From: Branchiostoma floridae
Taxonomy: Eukaryota; Chordata; Leptocardii; Amphioxiformes; Branchiostomatidae
Assembly: GCF_000003815.2 (NCBI RefSeq)
Contig: NC_049982.1
Location: 28,270,329-28,334,328, forward strand
Reading direction: 5' to 3'
Length of the DNA: 64,000 bases
Position numbers and translations under genes: made by a program. Shown here in pieces: positions 1 through 12,424 of this stretch (its first letter is position 1; every line of letters starts with the position of its first letter). The notes beneath the pieces were generated by a model. The model worked only from the letters and a program-made list of their open reading frames with translations, did no database searches and was not told the origin of the DNA.

Positions 1-144
1 CACTCAAGTTTTGTAACTTACATTAACAGCGCCACAAACAAGGTACATACAGAAGGTAAAGATAATCTCCGAAGGCAGGTACCCATTTTTACACCTGGGT
101 GAAGCGAAGAAGGTCGCGTAAAGTGCCTTTCGCAAGGGCACAAA

Positions 145-226
145 GTCGGGGGCACGGCGGGGATCGAACTCAGAGCCTGTATAGATTCCGAACCGAACGC
201 TCTACCAGTTACGCCACGTCTGACCA
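145..226 (-). repeat. tRNA-derived SINE head
   Basis: On the minus strand an A-box (TGGCGTAACTGG, 205-216) and a B-box (GAGTTCGATCCC, 160-171) have the spacing of an internal RNA polymerase III promoter. The acceptor-stem ends do not pair, so this reads as a tRNA-derived SINE head or tRNA relic rather than a working tRNA gene. Confidence 0.6.
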
Positions 227-370
227 CTATATATATGGTAGCGTCCGTACGCGCATCAATTTGGATCCGTTTTCAAACAAAAGTTATCGACCATGCTATA
301 AATCGTACGAAGCAGCTCATAAATGAGCACATTTGTGCCGTAAATTGAAAATGAAATTACGCATACAATC

Positions 371-515
371 GATGCATTTAAGTTCGCGGAGATTTAATTT
401 CGCGGTAGCGGGAAGGAGGACTTTTCGCGGTGGTTTCAAGTTCGCGGTAGCACCATGCACTGTAGTATCTTAATGCCCTGGAAAAATATTCGCGGTGGTT
501 TTAAATTCGCGTATT
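371..515. repeat. diverged TTCGCGG-type MITE
   Basis: The stretch repeats TTCGCGGT and TTTAAGTTCGCGG motifs in both orientations, like the full element at 41036-41247. It is a diverged copy without clear ends. No gene is seen in 227-890. Confidence 0.6.
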
Positions 516-893
516 TGAAAAGTACCTTGTAGAAATCTGGCATTACATGAAAGTTTATCTATTTTCAACGTACTAGAAATTATATATAATGTTGATAAAG
601 TTAAACTGTAATTGTCGACACAAGGTTTACCCAAATTTTATTGTAATTTACTCCAGTCTTCGTCAAGGACTGGACAATCCATTGCTACTGTGACGTCACA
701 TCATGTAGAAGTCTTCTACATAGGGACGGGGGGCGCAATAGACTTTCTGCATTTAATGATCGACTGAGTCATGTTTGCTTAAAATACATAACATAACATT
801 GCTTCACGGCAGAAAAAAAATTGGCTAAGTGTTGGAAATTACCGTTTAACCTTATCCAAAATGAAAACTACCATGTTACTATGTTTTGTGCAG

Positions 894-955
894 GGGATGA
901 CCCAGTGAATGATCTGTTCGAGGAGACCCCCCAGCGCCTGGGTGGAGAAGCCTGA
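894..955 (+). CDS. possible last coding exon, unknown protein
   Basis: After a plausible acceptor (TTTTGTGCAG) only one frame is open. It reads DDPVNDLFEETPQRLGGEA and then TGA. A donor-like GAG/GTAATA follows at about 960, and an acceptor-like TTCCAG lies at about 1504, so a non-coding exon could follow. The gene would enter from left of the window. The family is not recognised. The acidic, codon-like composition is the only support beyond the splice signals, so this is a weak call. Confidence 0.3.
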
Positions 956-1109
956 CGGAGGTAATAACACATGCTGCACTTTTATTTTTACACTCAACAT
1001 GAGACATAATATTACAATCACCGTGTATGGTATTTACTGTTTACCAAACACATGCAGAACCTAGCCAACACAATGACCTAGCGGGTAGAGTGTTCAGATG
1101 TCCCGGTTT

Positions 1110-1126
1110 AACCCCCCCCCCCCCCT
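1110..1126. repeat. C homopolymer and gene-poor stretch
   Basis: A C-run interrupts otherwise non-coding sequence. I see no supported gene in 956-1960. Open frames across the C-run are chance. Confidence 0.5.
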
Positions 1127-1967
1127 CGCGCTGAATAGTACCGAAAACATGCAAAAAATCGCACATACTGTTTTCTCTGCTGCTCGACAGACGGCACTTA
1201 TGACTATGGGACTTAAACACACTCCATTACTAGTAGAATTTCCCCATGCTGTAGTGATCGTATGCAGCACAAGGGCCATAGACGTGGAGATAGGCACCGC
1301 TCTATACAACGATATTTTTTGTTGCCATTTTCGGCATGTATTTGTTCATTTTACAGCTAATTTGAACGATTAACAGTCTGGTTGAAAACTTAGTTTTTCA
1401 ACTGCCCAAAATATATGCACGGATGGCATCCATGTAATCCAATCAACATAGCCTTCAAAGTTTTATTATTGAGATATCATTTCATTCTCCTCTCCATGTT
1501 CCAGGATGCTGTTCATCCACAGCTGTAAGCACTGGACCAGCTGCCTTCACGAGAAGCCGTGAACACCAATCCGACTGATCGTCCAGTAATGCTTCATTGC
1601 GTGAACAAGCTTAAGCTTAGCTTTTATGCTTTGGTCCCAGAAAGGACCCGATGTGCTGCTGTTGTATTTTAAGAAATATGTTGAAATTTAAAGTTAACAT
1701 GCATGTCAACGTTTAGAATTAAATATGGCTCCGACGTATCACGTATCATAATCTTTTAGTGCAAAAATACACAAACTCTCGATCAACAAAAATGACAGCA
1801 ACAGGCTCATATAACGACCAAATCTACCCCACTTTTACCTGGCATAAAAAGTTATCTGATACCAAACACATAACACATATAGAGGGGGGAGACACCAAAG
1901 AACAATGCCCGACTTTGCAATGAAAGGGTAAAGGGATCACTGTTTCAACATCGTTGTTAAAAACACT

Positions 1968-2150
1968 CTGTAAATATCCATATAGTAAGGTTCTTTTTGC
2001 ACAACCAGACAATAACTTACGTCCAACGTTTCGGTGTCTGTCAGACACCATCATCAGGGTGGAATGACGGGAAACTACTAAAGAAATTACTTCCGAAACG
2101 TTGGACGTAAGTTATTGTCTGGTTGTGCTAAAAGAACCTTACTATATGAA
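1968..2150. repeat. inverted repeat, Penelope-like, hammerhead core
   Basis: Arms at about 1968-2033 and 2092-2150 are near-perfect reverse complements (TAGTAAGGTTCTTTT, AACTTACGTCCAACGTTTCG) around a spacer of about 60 bases. On the minus strand the left arm plus spacer gives CTGATGA (2051-2057), an 8-bp helix GGTGTCTG/CAGACACC, then GAAAC (2028-2032) and CGTTGGACGTA. This is the order of a hammerhead ribozyme core. Such motifs are known in the terminal repeats of Penelope-like elements. No reverse transcriptase frame is present, so this is a terminal-repeat relic. Confidence 0.6.
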
Positions 2151-2559
2151 TAATTGCCAACCTGATGAAGTTATTCACGGACTCTGTAAAAATGCAGACT
2201 TTATCCTCATAATTATCACCATTGGTACTGGTTATATCAAATACATTTAAACCATTCTATCTATTACGTAACAAGGTCAAATGTGGTTGATGTTGGGATT
2301 TTTCTATATGTCACGTTCAGAATGACCAAAGTAAGACTTGTATTGACAACTTCACATCTTATTACTAATAGTATGAATGATATAGACTTTGCTTTTGGTT
2401 TGATGTAACTAACCTGGACCTCTTTGTACTGTTGGAGAGATCAGCAAACAAGCTTGGTGTGCGTGAACATGTCTTGTGTATTTTGATTCTAACAGATAGG
2501 AGATGTACCTATAATATATAATGAATAGATAGTTGTCATAGGAAGCCATAGGTCATAGG

Positions 2560-2765
2560 ATAAAGTGACAATGCATATTTGGACATTCGCATGCAGTAAT
2601 AATGACAATCTAGCGGGGGTTTTCTCCGGCTTTCTGCTGGAAAGATTTTAACAAAAACGCCACTGCAGTTCCGGAACAAACTGCTAGGGGGATTAAAGCT
2701 ACACCACTTTTTCATGAAATCAAAAGTCACTTGCCACCAAATAGGAAAAAAACACAGCATGTTCA
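2560..2765 (+). repeat. dispersed repeat family R1, fragment
   Basis: It shares ACAAAAACGCC, CTGCAGTTCCGGAA, CTGCTAGGGGG and ACAGCATGTTCAG with copies at 4480-4745, 23230-24215, 45290-46100 and 53040-53200. There is no coding capacity. The remainder of 2151-4056 shows no supported gene; part is presumably 3' untranslated sequence of the minus-strand transporter. Confidence 0.6.
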
Positions 2766-4056
2766 GGTTGAAAAAAAATTAAAGAAGTTTTGCTATAGTA
2801 TCAAGAAAAGCCACCAGAAGGCCTATACTTGTAAACAATTCACAACCCAGGTAAGAAGATGATAGTTTCGAAGTTGACCTAAGCTTACCAAATGTCATTA
2901 TTCATCCATAGCTTCTTCAAATAATGATGGACAGGCAGACATGCCGTTATAAGGAGAGTATCCATTTTACTCATAGTAACATGTGTTTAACATATCCATC
3001 TCACGCAATGCCTCTAGCAATAGTCAAGTGAACAGCAGGCTTTCTGCCACAACATTCAATGTCATTCCTTCCGGAAGTTGAAACGTATGTGGCGTAACAA
3101 AGCTCTCAGACTGATATGGTACACGCAGTTAAAAGAGGGTGCAAAACGGTATGTTTTGCCTTCCCTCAGTGAATCTTTCTAACGTATCTATGAGAACAAG
3201 AAATGCTTTTTTAAAAAAGCTGGCAAAGCAACCTGAAAAAGTTGTGAGAATGAAATAGTGGGAGAAGGTATTGACTGACTGGACACATGGGGAAAAGGCC
3301 ACGATTTTCCCTATCAACGTCTTCTTGGACAGTGAGCCCCCGGGCCCTCCCCCTTCCCTCCCCCGTAAGCTGTGCTGCTATGGCAACGTCAGAATTTTCC
3401 CCCTTTTAGCCCCAAAATCAATAATTACGTCATAATTACGTATATTACGTCATAATGGTACAAAAAATTCAGGAATTATAAAACTTGACGAGCATATCAC
3501 CCCCTGCAAATTTGATGATCGTACAGTAAAAATTTGACTTGCTGTCTTTTATATCGTACTTTTTGTTCCCACTATAACCCGGCTGGACCCCTTTGTGGAA
3601 ATGTTTGACGTTAGCACTCTGGAGTCACCAGACTCACCACCAGGGTTGTAGCCAGCCTGAAATCATTTTCAGTCCCCTTGATTTTGAATGGGAATCCTAT
3701 CGAGCACCGAAGGCATGACGTGACGTTGCGCGTCATTTCTAGGGGGTCTTGGTCCCAGAAAAATATTTAAATGAAGACCCTCTGAAACACTATTTCCTGC
3801 ATTTTGAGGTGCAAATTATGCTTGTAGACTAAGCTGTTCAATGGAATCTGTTTTGTTGAAGAATAGCACATGGGTTTCAGTTTTTTTTATATCTTTACAT
3901 ATCATTTTTGTCTGTCCCATGGGACGGAATGGGGAAAACTTTTTTCGGTCCCCAGCTGCAAAATTTCTTCAAAGGACTGAAGGACGGGTGCTGGCTCACC
4001 ACCCATCTGTGCATACCAGCGAACTTTGTGAAAAGACCCCTCCCGACCGCGGCTCC

Positions 4057-7000
4057 TTATAACTCTGGTGGCTTGTCGCGATCAGGAAGGCACACCTGGA
4101 ACAGCTGCTGAAAACGACGAAGGAACGCACCTGAAAAAAAAACACAGCAAAAACAAATAGTCGATGCAACAGCTGTCTTAACATTACTACTTACACGTTC
4201 TTCCTGCTTCGCCATATCGCTGACTCCTTTATATCATATCCGAGAGTTTCATAACTTTTTGGAGGGTTGACAGGATGCAAAAGCGTATGGAAAGCAACAT
4301 TTCAATAATAAATCTATGACAGCGTGGTGATGAACGACACAAAATATCGCCAAAAAGAAAAGGTCCATTTTCGTATTCAATTCTGAGTCAGAAAGACTTT
4401 ATGATTACCATAATTTTCAGATCATGTTTTAGATTAAATTACCTTAGATTAAATTACCTCTACTATCGTTTAGCAGATTCAAAGCGAGTGGGTTAGGGAG
4501 CTCAAACTTTTGTCACGTTTTTCCAAGCACAAGACCTATCTACCAATATCGTGACAATGACATGTCCAGAACACAAAAATAGATGTCAAAACCAGATTCT
4601 TGTTGCAGTACCCCGGGAGGCAACATTGCCGATGCCCCAAAATCTATCATTTTCAGTTTTGTCACACCCTACTAGCACACAAAATATGAAACCAATCCTT
4701 TCAGAGTTCTACAGTTGTTGACCAAAAGACACAAACACACACTGAACACTTAAATTGCGACAAACGTTACCGAAAAGATAACCTACATGACATACATTGA
4801 GGTCATTACGTCTTTACCTGATTGTGGACGCGTACAGTACACCTACCATAGACCATCTCCACTACCGCCGGCTTGTCCGTACGCCGGACGCAGAGGAAGT
4901 AGAACGGCAGGCCGGTGAGGGACAGTGCGATGCCGATGAGCGGGTTGTACGGGTTGGTGTAAAACTGCATCACCACCAGGAACACACAGGCCAGGAAGAA
5001 CAGGATCGGAAAAATCAGGGGTGTCTAAAAACATAGAAAACATGAGTTCGTAATGTGGGCTAAAGAATGTGTCACACTAGACTGTATACGTTTTATTTAT
5101 TTATTGCGTTGCTGGCTTCTATCTTGAATTTATGTTACCATTGACTTTATAATAGAAATACCATGCAGAGGGAACAGGTACCCTTCCCGCGGTCGGACTT
5201 GGACCTCGGGTGATACGGGATACACCGTGCTGTATTCTATATGTACGACCGGACCTTAAATGGCCTTGGGAGATCTGGCTTCCTCCACCGCAGGATAAGT
5301 AAGGAGGCCACGGCGGCCCCCACCCCGGTCCACCGGATAAAGGCGTAGTACGTAATCAGTGTGTACAGGTCACCGAACAGGAGGATGACCATCGCAAGAA
5401 AACCCTGGAAAAGCCGGACGTATAAACTTTAGGTAAAACAAACCGCTAGATAGAACAACCTCCTTGGATAGAACAATTGGTTGTACACGGTACAATGTAT
5501 GGCAAAAAACTTCTACACAAAGTACACAAAAGAGGTGTAGAATATAACTTAACATCCTAATTAACATAACAATTAGGGCTAGCAAAAGTATTTGATTCAA
5601 CTTACAACCGAGAAGGGCTAATCACGAGTTTCGGTATTCTTTCTAATAACAAATCAGTTTTTATATGTTGGCCTTTTTGCATTATAGGAGTTGTGGGATC
5701 TAAAGACATACACAAATCTGTCTGTAGAATTGAGTCTTGAAATCTGGTATACTTGATTCGAGAAATGTGAATAACTCATTACGAGATAAAGAACGCTAAC
5801 GAAAACGCTAACGAAACCAAAAAAAAACCTTTTTGTGTGTTGGCTATGTGTACAACGGTCTCTATATTGACCATAACAAAACCGGATTTTACATCACATA
5901 CATTTGCCAGTACGGCCGGAAGTGGCGTCAGTCTGGAGACGTGGATCATGGAGATGAAGACAGGTAGGTGACCTTCACGACCTCCCACATAGTACATTCT
6001 ACAGCAGCACACAGTAAACAAGATAAATAGTACGTAATGAGTATGAAGCCAACATCTACTCCGGTCGCGCCACATCGTTACCACCAAGCCGATCGCAGAC
6101 ACCGTCGAGATCATCGACCAAGAACCACTCAAAGCACACAGAAAAGTTAAAGAAGCAGTTCACATCCAGTTGGAAGGTGCAAAGCTGAATCGCAATGATG
6201 GCTGGGAGCTGCCCAAGTCCTACTTACCCTTACTCCGGAAGGGGGCGGGGTGGGGGACAGAAGATAAACGCAAGTCTTGACCTAGTTCTCGCAACTCTCG
6301 CGAGAACTAGGTCCGTGAACAAGATGGACTGGATAGCCATCGAAAATTTGGAGGTACGTTTTACTTACCATTGATAAGTCACTGTTCGATGAAAAATTCT
6401 ATTAACTGAAGTTACTGTCATTTAGCACAATCGAAATAAACATTTTCCTCGTAAATCATTTAAATCAAGTCCTAATTTGAATATTTATGATACGCAAATA
6501 CGTCGCACGTCATTTCCCGCTAGAGATAATTTGCAATTTCCTAGCATTACTTTCACCTGATTTGTTTGAGTTCCTTGTTTTGTTTTCTGCATTTTCTTTG
6601 GTATTTACTAACAGATAAATTCATATAGACACGTTTTCCTTAATTTCCCCTTATTTCTTTATGATTTGTAGATTATGTTTAGCATTTTTGATCATTTGTA
6701 GCGTAATAAGTTTGAAATTTTAGCTTCAATTAATGTCATTTGTTATTGTTGTATAGCTTTGATTATGTATGTTACGTTTCATGATTATCTAGATTATGTA
6801 TAGTACGTTTCAGTTACTATCTAGTTTCTGAGGGGGGCACGAAAAGCCGTATAGACTTCTGCCCCCCCCCCCCCCCCCCAAAAACACACACCCATACCCA
6901 TACATGTTTTCTTTTTCATTCTCTTTATGATTTGTTTTAATTGTTGACTTGACTTGACTTGACTTTATTTGGATCCACATTTAGCTTAACAATGTTGTTA

Positions 7001-10000
7001 GCTATTCCTCCTGGGGGCCTCCCCATTAAAAAAAATCAATACAGTATCACATAACGGACATGATAGAAAGATTACAATATAATTGTATCAGATTACATCC
7101 GAAACAATATACATGTATATTGCAAATTGCAGAACTAAGAGAAGCTATACAAGTTAAATATGTGCTTATAAACAAATCAATCAAATGGCGAAATCCAGTG
7201 AGATGCCTGCTTTATGCTAAAGACACAACCCGCCGTACGTGTAAATACGTGCTGTCTACGTGCCAAAACGTGGGCAATCTTTTTGGGATTCGTAAGTGGT
7301 AAGTACCACCTCCGTTTGAACTCGACTGAGTCCGACGGGATTTGGAGCACGCAGACACGCCGTATGTAGAACTTTACGTGCAGGCAAAAGTTTGTGTGCC
7401 ATCGGGCAGCGGATTCGCCCCCTGTACGTATACGTGCCAGTACAGGCAGGCGCTGCCCTGTACAGCCCGTACGGCGGGTTGTGCTTTGAGCTTTACAGCA
7501 TCATACTCACCTGGCTGACTTGAAAATGGTGGAATTGAGAGAACCGAAGGTGGACATGGCGACAAACACAGGGATGCACCAGGCCATGACTCCCAGCATC
7601 CTTCTGGCGAACTCCTGGAATTGAAGCATTTAATGCCAATGTCAATAAGGCCGTGACATCCGCCATGACATTTTTGTCCGTCTCAAAAAAAAATGTTCGA
7701 CCATGAATACGAGTATGCGATAAATTGCAAAAAAAAAAAATATGAAAACGGATACTAGGGCGTTCACACGAGTGCGTATTTACAAGTCCGTATGAGTTAC
7801 ATACTGACACTCTTTTGGTTTAGGTAAAGTTTGCAAAGATGATGTTGTATTTCATTTTTACTTTTACTGTAAAACTACATTTTTGGCGGCAAAGACGGAA
7901 CTCATACAGACTTGTATATACACACTCGTGTGACCGCTTTCTAGATCTAAAGCTAAGGGCGAAACCCGCCGTACGTGCAACTGCGTGGTGTCTACGTGCC
8001 AAAAAGTGGGCCATCTTATGGATCCTTCCGTATGATATCCTACAAAATCCAACGGATTTGGGAGCACGCAGACATGTCGTAGCACTTTAAGTTCATGCAG
8101 ACTTTCTCTGCGTTCGGGCTGCGGATTCACCCCCGTAAGATCCATTACGAGCGACGCGCGTGCCCCGTACATGTCCTCCAAAAAACGTACTGACACAAAA
8201 CATGCACGACGGGTTGGCCATTAGCTTAACGTACCACTGCCACGGCATCTACCGCCAGTATCTCCGTGCTGCTCAGAACGGTGTAGTAGGAGACGTTCGT
8301 CAGCATGTAGATCAGCATCACCAACCCTAACCCGCCAAAAATCGCCCGCGGCATGTTTCTGTGGGAAGAACATGTCAGCAAACATTTTGGCGAATGTCTG
8401 TTATCAACTCTTATTTCACAAAGATTCTCCCAGCTGTCTAGTAATGTCTGCAGGGTCAACTTTGTGCCTACACACAGATCAGATATCCAGTTGTTCCAGG
8501 CAATCTTGAAAAGGCCTCGCTTACACTGGCATTTTAATGTGGCGGTATTTGGGCACCGAACCGGTTGGCGTAACACCAGAATACTTATACTTACTCACAC
8601 TCTGAAGTGTACTTGTCCACAACTACAAATTGAAGATATTCTTCCTGAAATGTTAGTCTGCACCTACCTTAAATTGATTAAACACTGCCCACATATGAAT
8701 GTATAAAAGCACAGAAAGTCGTGGCTTTAACTGTGATTCGTAAAAGAAGCAGCACACCATACCAGTCACGACAAAAATATAAAACATGCAATTACTTACA
8801 CCCCCTTAAACTTGGTGCTTCCGTCAGCAAACTGTGAAACATTTTACTGCACCCAGCCCTCTTCTGAAACATTCTTCCAGCTTTCTACTACTTTAAAGGC
8901 ATTATCAATAATCCAGGGGTATGCGGACATATATGCGGATCAAATCTCTAGATGCTCAAGACATTCTTGAGAAATCGTTTTAGTCTGGTGGACTTTGGGT
9001 ACCAGGTGCTAGGCAAGTTAATGTCACATGAAGAGTAATTTAGCCGACGGTATGGTGGTATCCTCTAAGGGCTTAACGTTTGACCGTGCTGCACGTCGTA
9101 AAAAAACTCTAATATAATAACAACGTAACAAAATTATTTACCAAAAAACGGCGAAGATAATTATGCAATGTGTTTACCTGACTGGGTCTCGCAGCTCCTC
9201 AGTCACAAAGTTTAGCCCGTCCCTACAGATAGCATAATGATGACTGAGTTTGTAAATGAAATAATTTCACAACTTGATTAAGTCTTCATCGCAACACATC
9301 GTGTAGCTACATACAAAGCAAAACGGAAACTGACATCTCACTGGGTCGCGCCTGTTTGCAATATTCACCAACATATGCACCGACAAGTCGCCAACTGGCG
9401 CAAATTTGTCGCTAAAAGAAAAATGGCGACTTATTTGTGGAAATTTGAAAATTATTGCAATTGACATTATGACGCAAATGATGGGCGCGAACTAGATGTC
9501 AATATGCCCCCACAAGGCGCAATTTATTCTGTAAAAAGTAAGATGTCAGTTTCAAGCATTGTTTGTTATTTATAAATCTGTAAACATTATATCATTGCAC
9601 ATACATGGTACAAAACCCATAACATAGCCGGGAAATATAATAGATAGATGTGTGCCGGTATGCAGTACCGGGCACGGTACCGGAAAAGTCTTTTAGCTAT
9701 AGGTTTAAAATACAGGATGTTAATGTACCCTTTACACTCAATTCTTGAAAGCATCACAAAACCACAGGAGCAATACCTGAAGCATCAATGAAAATTCTAT
9801 TCTGTTGACTGTTAATGTATGTTTCAGTCCGCACCGTATACTTTGTCAAATTGTTCAGGTAAATTTACATTTACTTGTACCTCTGTATTCCTGTACAGTA
9901 TACATCCCTTTTTAACAACGTACCATCCAGAATACGCATAGAGTCCTGAATACAGCGCCTGTGCAATACCTCCTACTGTTGTCGTCCCAGCGAATGTGCC

Positions 10001-12135
10001 CTCCCAGTATTCCGTCTTACCTGCTCGTAAGAAAAGGTATTAAAACTCTTATGGTTATTGACAGGATGTTTCTGATCATCTTGATGGATTGATGGAGTTT
10101 ATTGATTTATTGTAATGCCAAAAATCCTGTCAATAACACATTTTGCACACCAAAAATCCTGTCAACACATGCTGCACTATTATCAGGAAGTCCTGTCGTT
10201 TTCTGTAGCTTCGTTAGGGTGGTATCTTATTGGACTTGGGGCACCGATGCGGCACTGCGGGGTTCGTTCACTGCGGCATCGTTGTGTTATTTTCGCCGAT
10301 TTTGTATGATTTAGATATTGTGTAATACGTAAAAGTATGACTTAGAAGACAACAAAATACACAAACCGTAAGAAAATTCGTTCGTTATCTCTGAAATTCG
10401 TAATCCTTCGAACCCCGCAGTGTCGCACCGGTGCCCCAAGTGCAGTGAGATACCAGCTTTTGGAACGCGCACTTGTAAGTAATACACGTATTTACATGCA
10501 TACATAGGCCCCAATACAAAGACATAGCTTACGAATGGGACCGTATAACTTTTTTCCAGCTTACCAATGCCTAACGACACGAAGCCTGCCACAATGATGA
10601 TAGCCAGTGCGAACAGCTTGGTGACGGTGAACAGGTCAATAACCCGGGTTCCCCAGCGGACCTTGGCACAGTTAATGAAGATCAGGACGCCTGGATGGAC
10701 ACGTGGAGAAGGGAATAAGCTCTTTCCCATTTCCGAGTACGCATGCGTGGCGACAGGAATTGTGGGTGATATGTCAACGGTTAAGTGGCTATGTGTACAC
10801 CCCCAAGTCCCGGTTCAACATTGGGGTTGACTGTCTTATCGAGATCGCCAGGAACAACTGCGTAATTGATTGGGGGGGGGGGGGGGGTGCAAGGTCATTG
10901 ACAGGAAGACAACAGGCTTGATGGATCAAGGAGGCAGTCTGCATAAAAAAGCCAGTCCCAGTGATAAACCGGGACCAAAGGGGGGGGGGGGGAAACACTT
11001 AGCCATTTTTTGGCCGGGAATGTGTTATCGCGCAAAAGCGACAGAAGCGGTGAAAAGCAGAACTCCAGTTAGAAGCCCTTAGGAAGGTGTATGAGAGACA
11101 TCAAAACGTAAGCAAATTCAAAGTAAGTACATATTGGTTCTGTAAAAGAATTCCAATATATCCTATGTTTTACCAACTGGATGAAATTATTCTCGGAAAT
11201 ATATTTTTGGTAGGAGATAGCTTTGGATACAAGGAAGAAATGAGGTAAGTTTTTGCTTCTTACTTTTAACTTTTCAGCTGACAACTCCTCCTATCCTTTT
11301 CTGTCAAAAAATGACACTACTACTGTCCCATTAAACCAACCTATATACTATATATTAGAGAGTTTAGTTGAAATGCAAATGATACAATCGTTGTTCTATG
11401 TCAATTCAGCCATCTTACATATCAAATTACAATCAGTGCCCTACTTATTCATTGTTCTTTTCTCTACGATTAATTATCTACGACATACATAAAAGTGAAT
11501 TTATAGTGAATATGGGAAATAGGTGTTTACTGTTAAATGCTTGTAAAAACGAACATTCAATGTTTCTGTTTTTTTCTTCATTTTTGTGGTACCACAGGTG
11601 TACCGTTATATTCTACCATGCCATTCTTTGTTACTGTTTGTTTCCTTGGAAAAAAAATGATCATAAACATAGAAACATTGCAATAAAAAAACTTACTGAG
11701 ACATAGAGCAGCAATGATGGTCTTCAGTCTCTGTGGCGCCTCACAGTGGGGGAAGAACGGTTGTGCGACGTACGAGGCGAACGTCAGCGCAGAGATGGCC
11801 TCCGAGGTCGGGTTCCTGATCAAAAACTCCACCCAGAGGAACAAGAAGGCTGGGAGCTCTCCTAACCCGTCCAGGATGTAGACGTACCCAGCTCCGGACT
11901 TGGGGACTGAGAGGCCCAGCTCGAGGTAGCAGAGAGACCCGGCGATGGAGAAGACACCGCAAGCCGCCCACACGATCAGCGACACCCCGATAGAACCGCT
12001 CCCGGCGAGCACACCTTTGGGGGAGATGAAGATCCCGCCGCCGATGATCCCTCCTACGATCATACAGATCCCGTTAAAAAGCGTGATCTTTTTCTGAAGA
12101 ACCACCTTCGACGTCTTCTCTTTGCATTCGTCCAT
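4057..12135 (-). CDS. SLC7 amino-acid transporter light chain, 10 exons
   Basis: This is a 12-pass exchanger of the heteromeric amino-acid transporter light-chain family (b0,+AT/xCT/LAT type), expected at the plasma membrane with an SLC3 heavy chain. Minus-strand exons: 12135-11697, 10690-10565, 10020-9924, 9222-9178, 8358-8235, 7614-7511, 5998-5902, 5404-5255, 5024-4847 and 4130-4057. All joints keep phase and total 1434 bases, giving 477 aa, close to the usual 480-530. Visible marks are [12 protein letters not shown] (residues 30-41, the substrate-binding turn of TM1), the heavy-chain disulfide Cys131 in FPHCEAP between TM3 and TM4, [19 protein letters not shown] and a short basic C-tail ending DKPPEL. 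The donor after exon 8 (GTCCGG) is weak. Several introns carry foldback repeats. The subfamily cannot be fixed by eye; b0,+AT-like is my best guess. Confidence 0.93.
4480..4745 (+). repeat. R1 repeat fragment in SLC7 intron 9
   Basis: TGACATGTCCAGAACAC, TTGCAGTACC, CCCCAAAATCTA and the terminal ACACAAACACAC tract match the right half of the 23830-24200 copy. It sits inside the last intron of the transporter. Confidence 0.55.
6279..6313. repeat. perfect 14-bp-arm hairpin
   Basis: GACCTAGTTCTCGC and GCGAGAACTAGGTC are exact reverse complements around seven bases, inside SLC7 intron 6. The function is unknown; it is probably the remains of a foldback element. Confidence 0.6.
6861..7060. repeat. 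C-run and (ACTTG)n tract
   Basis: A run of about 17 C is followed by four TGACT repeats and TTTATTTGGATCCACATT. The latter resembles the microsatellite-ended 3' tail of a LINE in reverse orientation, but there is no coding part to prove it. Confidence 0.35.
7219..7487. mobile_element. MITE with 20-bp terminal inverted repeats
   Basis: The ends read AAAGaCACAACCCGCCGTACG and, reversed, AAAGCACAACCCGCCGTACG. The 269-bp element has no coding capacity and lies in SLC7 intron 6. A diverged relative lies at 7951-8228. The transposase family is unknown. Confidence 0.65.
7951..8228. mobile_element. second MITE, same family
   Basis: It shares CCCGCCGTACGTG, GTGTCTACGTGCCAAAA, GGGAGCACGCAGACA and GCGGATTC with the 7219-7487 element in the same order. 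The ends are less perfect inverted repeats (AACCCGCCGT / ACGACGGGTT). It lies in SLC7 intron 5. Confidence 0.6.
10221..10454. mobile_element. foldback MITE with ~46-bp arms
   Basis: GGTATCTTATTGGACTTGGG at the left end pairs with the reverse complement of CCCCAAGTGCAGTGAGATACC at the right. The match continues through GCACTGCGGGGTTCG. It lies in SLC7 intron 2 and is non-coding. Confidence 0.7.
10871..10992. repeat. two G homopolymers
   Basis: G-runs at about 10871-10886 and 10980-10992 lie in SLC7 intron 1. Both are likely error-prone positions and possible G-quadruplex sites. They generate spurious open frames. Confidence 0.5.
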
Positions 12136-12380
12136 CCTGTTGTTTTGATTTCCGTCCAGTTTATATTTAGCACTACTTTTGTTTACTGTTCGTCAGTGAC
12201 GTTGCTTTCCCTCGACTTTTGTCAGGATTTGACCGGTACGCGCAACTCGTTTTGTAGAGTGCCCGAGTCTCCCCCAAGCCCTCTGAGCTGTGATTGTGAG
12301 CCGTGTGCTCGAAACGGGCTTAAAAAATGAAGGGACCGATCAGGAAAGGTTACAACAGTAAAGCGGGTATCTAGCCTGAC

Positions 12381-12424
12381 CGCGCTTGTTTGCGCCTGTT
12401 TGCGCTTGTTTGCGCCTGTTTGCG
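12381..12424 (+). repeat. 10-bp tandem repeat x4, SLC7 upstream region
   Basis: GCGCTTGTTT and GCGCCTGTTT alternate four times about 250 bases upstream of the SLC7 start codon. The 12136-13480 region holds no supported gene. It should contain the transporter promoter, but no convincing TATA box at a sensible distance was found. Confidence 0.6.

Noticed and set aside
1504-1560. Possible second plus-strand exon MLFIHSCKHW
   Set aside because: The preceding exon already ends in a stop; at most a non-coding exon.
10870-11082. Gly-rich open frames near 10.9 kb
   Set aside because: They depend on G homopolymers inside an SLC7 intron.
12161-12171. TATA-like AAATATAAAC upstream of SLC7
   Set aside because: Only about 30 bases from the start codon, leaving no room for a transcription start and leader.
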